This document shows positions 55,560 through 64,000 of a stretch of DNA of 64,000 nucleotides, in pieces (the stretch's first letter is position 1; each line of letters starts with the position of its first letter). The DNA is from Sweltsa coloradensis (lineage: Eukaryota > Arthropoda > Insecta > Plecoptera > Chloroperlidae): positions 124,001-188,000 of the forward strand of contig JAMZAV010000901.1 in NCBI GenBank assembly GCA_024449915.1, read 5' to 3'. The notes beneath the pieces were generated by a model that saw only the letters and a program-made list of their open reading frames with translations, had not been told where the DNA came from and ran no database searches. A program made the translations under genes and the position numbers.

Positions 55560-57310
55560 TTAATGAATCATTTGCTGAGGGTTTATTTTCTAATAATGCA
55601 AAAACAGCCTGATAACGCCAGTATTAATTTTAAGAAAAATGACAAGGAAGACATAAACAATTATCGTCCTATTAGTAAGATTTTTGAAAAAGCGATGTAC
55701 AATCAAATCACTGAGTTTGTTTAGGGCAACAATCTATTTGCTAATGAGCAACATGGCTTCCGTAAGAAAAGATCTACCGAGACGGCAATTTGTTGTGTTA
55801 TTGATAATGTGTGGACAGAGATAAATAAGCATAAACAAGTGGTAGCTATTTTTGTAGATCTTTCAAAAGCATTTGACTGCTTAGACTTTGACCTACTAAT
55901 CAGTAATCTTTTCTCTTATGGTGTTAGAGGGTATGCTCTTCGATGTATTTTTTCGTATCCCTCAAACCGGATGCAATATGTTGAGTTGTCAAGTGAAGAT
56001 AACAACGGTAATTGTCAACAATCCTGTTCTGATATTAAAGTGCCAACAATGGGTGCACCACAAGGCTCTCTCCTTGGGCCCCCGTTTTTTAATATTCATG
56101 TCATTGACCTACCAAAGGCCCTAACCAAGTGTTCAATCAATTTATACGCAGACGACACTACGGCTGTTTTGTCAGAAAGAGACATTGAAACGTTGGAAGT
56201 GAACTCATACATCACAGTAAGTGAGTTGTCTCAGTATATGAATGAAACACGCCTCTTAGTGAACGAAAAGAAAACTTTTGTTATGGATTTCAGACTTAAC
56301 AATATTGAAGAGGTTAGGCAACTGATAATTCCGGTAGGTCATAATCAAACACCAATTGAACAGGTTGAGAGCACTCAATTCCTTGGTGTGTGTGTTGATA
56401 ACCAATTAACTTGGAATGATCATGTTAGCAATGCATGTAAAAAAAGTTGGCTCAAACTTGTATGTATTACAGAAGCTTCAATACTACACTGATAGAGACT
56501 TGTTATCTATACAGTGAAACCTCTATCCATAGTTTCTCAAACTACTATTTTCCTGCATCTATAGTGTTTTTTATACACTCCCATAATAAGCTTTATTGTT
56601 ATTTTCTATTTGATCCATAGTTTTTCCGGATCCATAGTTTTTTTCAAGTACTCCCCTGAAAAACGATGCATAGAGGTTTCACTGTATATACCATTCACTG
56701 ATACAATCTCATTTAAGTTATGCTGTACAGTTGTGGGGTAATTCTTCTAAGCTAAATTGTGAAAGGGTTTTTTAAGCTCCAGAAGCGTGCAATTCGAATT
56801 ATAATGAAAATGAATATTAAACAGCACCAATTTTGTAAGGAGCATTTTAAAAAACTTGCTATACTTATATTTCCATGTTTAGGCCTATATATCTTTAAAA
56901 CCATTATGTTATGTCTAAACCACAGAAACCAGTGATTAAAGATGAAATGCATTGTTACAAACAAACACTAAAAAAAAGCCCAAAGCATAAATATACAATT
57001 TATAGAGAGAGCCCTACCTGTGCTGGCAGTATACTTTTTAATTGCTTGCCCCATCACCTTAAAGATATTAGACATGTGGAAAATTTTAAAAGGTAACTCA
57101 AGACATTTTTTATTCAAAAATGTTTTTACTCAGTTGATGTATTTTTATATAAATCTTACTAATTGTTTGTGTTTGTTTTTATAGAAATTTGTAATAACTG
57201 GTCTCCGTTCGCTGTTTTTGAATTTTTATTTTTATTAATTGACATGCTTGTATCATAATAACATTATATTATGCAAGGAAAGAAGCAAGAAAAGAATAAA
57301 TAAATAAAAT
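55560..57310 (+). pseudogene. LINE reverse transcriptase to 3' tail
   Basis: Pieces: INESFAEGLFSNNAKTA, NNYRPISKIFEKAMYNQI, then the 227-codon frame 55809-56492 with VVAIFVDLSKAFDCLDFDLL, MGAPQGSLLGPPFFNIHVID, INLYADDTTAVLSERD and STQFLGVCVDNQLTWNDHV. After a MITE (56512-56684) the C-terminus follows in pieces (YTIYRESPTCAGSILFNCLP, 56911-57096). The tail is AGAATAAATAAATAAAATAA. Small deletions upstream and frame shifts downstream make it dead. Confidence 0.85.
56512..56684. mobile_element. pogo/Tc1-mariner-like MITE (173 bp)
   Basis: CAGTGAAACCTCTAT at the left, ATAGAGGTTTCACTG at the right, with TA on each side (56510-56511, 56685-56686). The centre repeats CCATAGTTT words. It interrupts a LINE. 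Confidence 0.9.
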
Positions 57311-57533
57311 AAATTTAAAGTCAGTAATATTATTTAGATGCCTTGACTATGTCTTGTAACTGGCCACACACGAGCACGTTTGCTTATGTGGGCTTCTCTC
57401 GATGATGCTCTTCTTTAGTGTAAAAATCTATTAATCATGTAACTTTAATTTTGTAATCTAAGCTATGTAGGCCTATCATGTATCTCTTTTTTTCTTGAGA
57501 ATAAACATTTTTCTGAACTGAAATAGCCAACCA

Positions 57534-57568
57534 CAACCAGCGGTTGCTAACTTAGCAACCGCTGGTTG
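57534..57568. repeat. 35-nt perfect hairpin
   Basis: CAACCAGCGGTTGCTAA, one C, then its exact complement. Arms of 17 bp with a single-base loop. Confidence 0.9.
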
Positions 57569-57679
57569 AAGTTTGGATAGAATTAATTGAAATAAATTAG
57601 AAACTAACGCAAAGGTAAGGCCTAGGTATCAATATCTAATGCCTTCTTTTTGTTCCATATTATATTTCTTCTAGGCTTG

Positions 57680-57835
57680 CTAGTTCCTCTGGTGAACAGT
57701 GAATCTTTCTTTGGCAGTTTTTGTTTACGTCGATGGTTGCAGTTCACAGGGCGATACAAATCATGTGCACAGAGGAAGGAAAGAGGTATCTTCCAGAACC
57801 CTTGATTTAATCATGTCCCCGGGTGTACACGTAAC
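57680..57835 (+). repeat. Segment shared with 29530-29745
   Basis: Plus-strand copy of the segment described at 29530: CTAGTTCCTCTGGTGAACAG to TTGATTTAATCATGTCCCC. The two copies are inverted relative to each other and lie on the two sides of most of the large PWWP intron. Confidence 0.6.
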
Positions 57836-58131
57836 TTTCTTTTTATAAAAACTTGGTTTTTGTTAACAAATTAATAAAAATAGCCGTTTGGTAGCATGAA
57901 TTTTATTGAAAATAGCATTTAGCATTTACTGGTTTCAGTGTTAAATACATTAACTTAATATTTCACCATTTGACATTGGAAAAAATAGAAAAGTTGGGCA
58001 AATACATCCAAAATTCAATTTTATTTTTTTATTTTTTTTAATCAATCTAAAATCAGCTTTTTATGGAAAAAATTAGCTATGATTGTGCCATTTTGCTACA
58101 AATTAGCAACAACTAGCATTTTTAACATTAA

Positions 58132-59078
58132 CCTCCCAGGCGTGTGAGACGCCTTAACACCTCCTCTCCCAGACCGACGCCAAGCGTGTGCGACGTCCTA
58201 GGACGTCCTACAAGTTCAGTTTCAAATAGCCGCGCTTCTAATAGGTTCATCAAGTTGCTACTTGCAGCAGTACCAGGATATAGCTAGTACAGTTAGTATT
58301 CATGATCGCTGTGAGATAGCAGCACGCGCAATGACGCGTCATAAGCTGTTCGAGTACACTCGCAAACTCTGCAAAGTAGCGCGCAAAAACATAAACGCGC
58401 CAAAACATTCAGTTCAGTTTCTGCTTTGCTCACCCAAAGATGACATATCGGAATCGTGTCAGCACAACAGCAGTGAATATCAGATATTATATTATTATAT
58501 ACATTATACAGTATACGTAGGCCTATAGAGTATATTTTGCCGATTGTATATTTTTATGCTTTGTAGGATACTTAACAATGTGTAAAATATTTTTTAAATT
58601 CAACAATATATCTATAAATAACCTTTTTATTTGAATCATCAGCAAATTGGTCATATTTTTTACAATACCAATGTATTTTGGAAAAAAATTGTTTTTTGGA
58701 TGTTATATAATTTTTGTTTATGACAACAATGGGTACAATATTTTTAAAATATCAACAATGTATCTTTAAATTTACTTTCTTCATTGGCTATTCAATGTGA
58801 AATTACTTGCATGTCTGCAACAATGCTATTGCTCTCAGTCTTATTTTAATTTATTTTTTACAGCAATACAAGTTGTTAAAATAGCAACAATGATGTATAA
58901 ATATTTATTTTTACATTCAACAATACCCTATTGGCATTTCCTGAAAATCTGAGGAGATTTCATCCAATAGTTTTCAAGATAGGGTTTATATAAAATGCAT
59001 TGCAAATTATTTCATTTTTGTAAAATAATAAACCACGCTGGGGTAAAATTTTACACTAAAAAAACCCCGCCTGGGAGG
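58132..59078. mobile_element. piggyBac-like non-autonomous element (947 bp)
   Basis: CCTCCCAGGCG at the left and CGCCTGGGAGG at the right are inverted and flanked by TTAA (58128-58131, 59079-59082). Near the left end GACGTCCTAGGACGTC is a palindrome. The frame 58262-58528 shows no transposase. Repeated AACAATG words lie in the centre. Confidence 0.85.
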
Positions 59079-59082
59079 TTAA

Positions 59083-59473
59083 TGATTAGATATAATTATA
59101 GATCTACCAACACCACAAAAGCCCTGGCCAAAACGGACAAGTCCAAGTAGTCTTGAATGCAGGCGATGAGCGCATACGCGCAAACCGTGAGTGATCAGCG
59201 GAGATGCTGGGGCGGCAAGGTCATATCGCTCCCGCCGTAAGCCGTAAGAAGAGGAGTTTCTCACGGCTGCCGGCTAGAACTGAGCCGTACGGCGCCTGTA
59301 TTTACGGAACGCCCCTAAAACCGAGAATGAACTTGGCCCAGAGGAGCGCGCACGTAATGGTGTGGGCCACAGTGGTCTTGGTACATCTATAGCTAAAATT
59401 ACAATTATAAAATCTATCAAATGTTGGCCAAATAAGCTTTAAAACCAAATTCAACATAGTTTGCATTTATAGT
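59083..59473. other. No recognised gene
   Basis: Short G+C-richer patch (59200-59360) with opposite-strand frames but no domain. Confidence 0.25.
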
Positions 59474-60087
59474 TGAATCGGTTATTTGAGAAACCGAATA
59501 AGTCATGTAACCATTGTTCTGAGTAAAACACAAAAAACGTGCATTTAATACCCTGAAGTAAAAAAATGCAGGTTTTTTGATGTAGTAATTTAGATGTGGC
59601 ATAGTTACATTGATTTTTGTTGGTATTGATATTTATGAGCACGTAATTTCATAATTACGAGGGTGTAATTAGCGTGGACTTATTTGGTTCCTCAATTAAA
59701 TTGGGCGGGTCTATATAAAATTAGTAAAAATAAGGTAGTATCATCAGTTTTTATGATTGTTTATTATAGTAAACATAAAACTACATTTTTTTTTTAAACT
59801 TTGTTTAATTAAAATTTCTCGTCAATGAGAGCCAATAACTCATTTTACTTTAAAGGACTTGTTCCGTTTCTCAAATCAATAGTATTTTTTCTTCAGGACG
59901 TGCGGACTGACTTATTCGGTTTCTCAACTCAAAGGGGAAATTGACACCCTGTAATATACACAGGCATAGTCGAAAAATATTTTGTTTCTCTACTAATCGA
60001 TAGGTCTTGAAATCCTGAAGAAAATGGCTATCTTGACTCATTTACGCAATTCGAGTGACTTATTCGGTTTCTCAAATAACCGATTCA
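59474..60087. mobile_element. DNA element with GGTTTCTCAA-repeat ends
   Basis: TGAATCGGTTATTTGAGAAA at the left is inverted at 60068-60087, and the match extends inward through CCGAATAAGTCA. Relatives of TTATTCGGTTTCTCAA recur inside at about 59680, 59860, 59907 and 59975. Target duplication unclear; no protein. Confidence 0.7.
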
Positions 60088-60504
60088 GTTAAAATTGACG
60101 GGGCCCTAATTATAATATTTAGCTACAAAATATAGAAACATGCCTGTACCTACTTGAGAGTAAACACACATTGTGTATAGCTGCTTAGAAAAAGGTAAAA
60201 GGTATTTTAATAATATTTTTTATTTTTGTACAATTAATTGAAAATTAATATGCACAACTCCATGGAAAGTTAGAAAAGGACCATGAAGCCCCAGTCAGAA
60301 AGTGTCTAACTTATACCTAAGTAACACCTCTTAAAAACTACATTAGGCCTATAACATACAATACAGTCAAATTAACAAATAATTTAAAAGGAGATGGTAA
60401 AGGGTGATCAGTATGGTGAACAACAAATTGTGACATAAGCGTAAGTTATAACTTTTGTTTAGCATTTTTATTTTGTTTGTTTTTATTAGCATCCAAAAGA
60501 TCTG

Positions 60505-60960
60505 TTAAAGTCCAACTCGCTACCTTCCCGTGGTTTGGCCTGTAAGTAGAGAAGTAGTGTATTCCCCAAAACTAAGGGCGAGCTCTGGCCGGTTGGGGTG
60601 TGTGTTGCAGAGAGAGCTCTCGCGCAACTTTTTATCACACCTTTCTTCATTCACACAGCCTTACTCATATTTATTTTCTTCTTTCACTTTTTTCTTCTCC
60701 ATACTTGCCGGCCCTCTCTGCAACGAGCACTCCTCCGTTCCCACCCAGTTTAACCCATCCTATCCAACATCCTCACTCCTTCCCATTAACCCCCCGCGTC
60801 TTTCCTTACGTTCCTCCCTTTGGAGGGAAGAAAACATGGTGGTAATCCACAATTATGGAAAAAGAAAATTTGGAAGATTCCAATAGGCCTACACTTGAAA
60901 TGGGCACTGATAACTCTACTGTTGAGTGCCCTAAAACAACATTAACTAACTAACTAACTT
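60505..60960 (+). repeat. SINE-like element, (AACT) tail, copy 2
   Basis: AAAGTCCAACTCGCTACCTT to GCCCTAAAACAACATTAAC and three to four AACT units. Closely matches 50046-50520 in inverse orientation. It lies just downstream of the PWWP exon on the other strand. Confidence 0.75.
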
Positions 60961-61050
60961 TAGATAATTTTAAGTTGTTAGTTACCTTTATCCACGACGC
61001 GTTTCGTCCTTCTGGGACATGTGTTCTTCTAAACTGTTCAAGGAACTTAC

Positions 61051-61173
61051 CAGGCCACCATGGATATTTTGTCATCTTAGCCCAGACAAGGCTACCAGCA
61101 TGAAAAATACTTGCTTCTTCTTCTGTAGCCACTATTTTTGCAACCTTTTGTGGTGGCTCGCCATCATCAGTAT
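61051..61173 (-). CDS. PWWP-domain gene, exon encoding the first half of the domain
   Basis: On the minus strand TTTGGGGTTTGAATTGCCTAG is a fair acceptor and the exon ends CCTG before GTAAGT, a strong donor. 123 nt: two bases finishing an upstream codon, 40 codons and one base carried into the next exon. It reads GEPPQKVAKIVATEEEASIF then HAGSLVWAKMTKYPWWP, the canonical beginning of a PWWP domain. A downstream GTAACT site would extend the exon to 60986, but the GTAAGT site gives the in-frame domain with 29375-29463. Upstream exons are not visible between 61174 and 64000. Confidence 0.8.
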
Positions 61174-61334
61174 CTAGGCAATTCAAACCCCAAATAATTT
61201 TTTTAATTTTTATTACCCAACTTTGCAAAAAGAAAGTGTGCATTTATTATTTAAAGCAATGAAAAATAAAATAGCACAATTACAAGTTAGTCACCCTGTG
61301 CTACACACTAACTTAAGTCAATAAAGCATAATTA

Positions 61335-61400
61335 TTTGGTTTGCCGTTCGATGCTAAATCCCTGATCGATAATCATACATATCGAAATATATCGATAGCA
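61335..61400 (+). mobile_element. Fragment of the TAGGGTTGCCG hAT family
   Basis: GTTTGCCGTTCGATGCTAAA..GATCGATAATCATAC and ATATATCGATAG resemble the left end of the element at 48608. No right end is present. Confidence 0.5.
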
Positions 61401-61546
61401 TAGTCTCAATTTGATTATCATATCAAATTTCATAATGAGAATAGCAAGCAGAAATATGCAAAATTGTTATCCCAATAAAATGTAACCAAGGTAAGAATGT
61501 GTAAAAAAAATCAAAAATTAAATTTCCATTAAACAGATTTTTGGAC

Positions 61547-62036
61547 CAGGGAGCGCAGCGACAGTCTTAAAACGGAACTCAAATGAGACTTCCTTGTGCT
61601 TGTGACTGATTTGTTCGTTAAGAAACAGCCGAACCGCTGGACCGATTGCGCTGAAATTTTAAACAGACATCCGGGACGAGTTTGGTGGGTGCTGTCGACA
61701 ACGACAATGGCTTTTGTTCTTGAAGAAATTATTTTTATTGAATTATGTTTTGAATGTCGGGCGATGAATGCATGCAACGACCAAGGTGTACCGAATCTCC
61801 ACACTCAAGGAAGTTACCCTAAATTCAGCTGGGAGATTGGATAAACTCTGCAATCTTACCACATACTTTGCACAAGCTGTGTTGTCCATAGTATCTAATG
61901 CATTTAAAAAGATTTTCTTTAATCGCATTCAATCATGAATAAAATATAAGATTATGTTTAACTAAGAGTTAAATGAAATTCCATATCATATACATTTTAA
62001 TGCAGAATTAAACACAACTCGATCTCTCGTCTAACA
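61547..62036 (+). repeat. Third dispersed repeat family (GAGCGAAGCGAC), longer copy
   Basis: CAGGGAGCGCAGCGACAGTC starts it, GATTGCGCTGAAATTTTAAA with CAGACATCC follows, and CTCGATCTCTCGTCTAAC near 62020-62036 mirrors the TTAGACGAGGGAGCGAG start seen at 34998 and 36140. HINE-like layout (motif at the start, inverted at the end). Confidence 0.5.
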
Positions 62037-62841
62037 ATGACTTTGTCGTTTTCCTTGTATTTTAATACAATGTCTAGAGTTGAACGTATGCGCCTAACAA
62101 AGGTCTCGTTAAGCGTGGGGGCAAGAGAGAGAGATGGCGTGATCCCAACTTGTTTTTCATTTATGACTTTTTTTTATCTAGGCCTATTTCAAATCCAAAT
62201 AACTGTCACGCTTGAATAAATGAAATTAATATATTGGAAATTAAGAGTTTCAATCAGTCACACAACAACACTGACGCTGGCAACGGCGCTTGAATTTTAA
62301 AGATATTTTAGTCCAATTACATAAATATTTAGTTTTATCATTTATAATTAAGTGATAACATGTAAACCTAAAGACTACTTTTATTTAATATGGCATTTGC
62401 ATAAATATGTGTGTTTTCACATATCAAGTTGTTATGGGTCATCTCAGTAATACATAAATTGATTTTTTCATTTATAGTTTGATAGTACTATGATCGTGAT
62501 AACCAAGTTTTAACTGTCTCTCCTGAACGTCGTAACTTACTATCGAGGTTGAACTAGCTCCAATATTATTAATTACTTGTGCTCCAGTCAAAAAGGACAT
62601 TTTAAAACAAAATTTGTGTATTTAAAAAAATATGTACTAACTTAACACTAACCCGAAAACAAATTTAATAACCTATACCAGACCACTAAACTTTTAAACG
62701 TTTAACCTTCCCATCCCTAGTAGACTCGTGACATGACAGAGACGATGGTGGTGATGGATGAGGGTAAAGAACCCACATGCTCCTAGTGTCGTATGCTTGG
62801 GGCCTGCACCCCAATGGTATGGGTCACCATGGACATATTTT
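62037..62841. other. No recognised gene
   Basis: Includes at 62730-62790 a stretch (GAGACGATGGTGGTGATGGA) related to the SINE relic at 52929. The frames at 62037-62219 and 62694-62876 have no domain. Confidence 0.25.
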
Positions 62842-63618
62842 TTGGATGAGCGTAGCGAGCAAAGCGAAGATTCCATTTCACTACACTGGAGAAAAAAATC
62901 CGGAATGTTTTTTTTTGTTTTTTTGTGTGTCTGTTAACACGATTCCGGCTAAATCGATACTCCGATTGCGATAAAATTTTATGGAGGCCTTTGAAATCTC
63001 TGAACTTAGAACTGACACGTTTTTTAGCGCAATCGGGAAATTTTTTCTCATAAATAACGCAATTTTACGATTTTTTTCGATTTTAAAAAAATTTCTTTGA
63101 CAAATAACACCTACATGCTTTATCCGATTGTAACGATTTTTTCACAGAACCGTAATTTTATGAATTTATATATTCGTGTGAAATTTGAGCGCAATCAAAA
63201 AATTATTTCTTATGAAAATCGCAATTTTACAATTTTTTTAAATTTTTAAAAATTCTTCGACTTATGACACCTACATGCTTTATCTGATTGTAATGATTTT
63301 TTCACAGAACCGTTATGAATTTATGTATTAATGTAAAATTTGAGCGCGATCGAAAAATAATTTCTCATGAAAATCGCAATTTTACCCTTTTTTTGTTTAA
63401 AAAAAAAATTCTCTCACTTATAACACCTACATGCTTTATCCAATTGTAATGATATTTTCATAGAACCTTAATTTTATGAATTTATATATTTGTGAGAAAT
63501 TTGAGCGCAATCGAAAAATAATTTCTCATAAAATTCGCAATTTTACGCTTTTTTCGTTTAAAAAAACATATGCTCATCCAACAACAGCGCCTGAAAAAGC
63601 GTTTGCGAAGCTTCCTAG
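62842..63618 (+). mobile_element. HINE-like element, full-length, alternative 3' hairpin
   Basis: TTGGATGAGCGTAGCGAGCA start, poly-T tract, four internal CACCTACATGC blocks, inverted ATGCTCATCCAACAAC, then GCGCCTGAAAAAGCGTTTGC and TTCCTAG at 63612-63618, followed by T. The ending differs from the GGCGGGACTTAA type. Confidence 0.8.
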
Positions 63619-63719
63619 TTTATTAAATTGATTAATATATTTAAATATTTGATTCGATTAGCATATCATAGTATAATGATATCGCTTATCAATTAATCTA
63701 AATACATATTAGCAGACAA

Positions 63720-64000
63720 ATTTTACCAAAGTGTACGTAAACTATGGGAAAGAAGAAATATCATCCAGGTATAAGATGCTATTATACAAAATGTATTTCC
63801 TCCCAATAATATCATATGCATGAGTGACATTGACAATAGGAGGAAAGGAAGACAGCAGATTACAAGCAGCAGAGATTACATTTTTAAGAAGTTCTGTAGC
63901 CTTAACAAAATAAGACAAGGTAGCCTACGGAGCAAAATAATAAGAAAACCAAGCTAGGAGTGGAAAGACTACAAAATAAAATAGGGAGAGAAAGACTTTG
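63720..64000 (+). pseudogene. LINE fragment related to 6856-7742, runs off the window
   Basis: Broken pieces read LYKMYFLPIISYA, then GRKTADYKQQRLHF-like text with AAEITFLRSSVA and ENQARSGKTTK in other frames. They parallel LHKTYFIPILTYA, AAEMRFLRSTVG and the following basic region of the earlier copy. 5' truncated and heavily decayed. Confidence 0.6.

Noticed and set aside
60986..61050. Longer version of the first PWWP exon using a GTAACT donor
   Set aside because: The earlier GTAAGT donor gives a continuous PWWP domain with the exon at 29375-29463; the extension does not resemble the domain.

Overview
This looks like AT-rich nuclear DNA from an invertebrate animal, most likely an arthropod; I cannot name the species. 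The evidence is intron-split coding sequence (two exons that splice in frame into one PWWP domain), many families of metazoan-type mobile elements, tRNA-derived SINEs, long microsatellites, and no bacterial gene organisation. The short palindrome TAGGCCTA is also strikingly over-represented. Most of the long open frames are decayed transposon genes or shadows of repeats. I see no rRNA, CRISPR array or operon.

The one convincing host gene runs on the minus strand. An exon at 61051-61173 holds the first half of a PWWP domain and an exon at 29375-29463 holds the second half, so the intron between them is about 31.6 kb and contains much of the repeat load. A second possible host or transposon-derived exon lies on the plus strand at 41504-41902.

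The commonest repeat is a rolling-circle-like (Helentron/HINE-like) family with about eleven copies or fragments. Its 5' end is TTGGATGAGCGTA, this is inverted near the 3' end, and it closes with a small hairpin and CTAG. Other elements with visible termini: hAT-type elements with 8-bp target duplications (10352, 28412, 48608, probably 35276); TTAA-flanked piggyBac-like elements (16658, 50695, 58132); a pogo-like MITE (56512); a 3-bp-TSD element (16738); a Ty3/gypsy LTR retrotransposon with both LTRs, PBS, PPT and 5-bp TSD (22149-26920); at least five decayed non-LTR retrotransposons; SINEs with tRNA-like heads; and large palindromes (15.5, 27.2 and 37.9 kb).

The most unusual object is a 3.6-kb element at 11441-15041. 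It has inverted terminal arms of about 400 bp, a 3-bp duplication (GTA), and a broken gene for a protein family I recognise only as an uncharacterised metazoan family. It sits inside a HINE copy and has itself been hit by a SINE-like insertion.

Nesting gives relative ages. An old LINE (minus strand, about 27.0 to 19.5 kb) was cut by a HINE at 20669 and by the gypsy element at 22149. Another LINE (4.4 and 6.9 kb) was cut by a 2.4-kb insertion that itself contains a HINE. A 148-bp tandem array was cut by a hAT element at 10352, a piggyBac-like element by the 16738 element, and a LINE by the pogo MITE at 56512.
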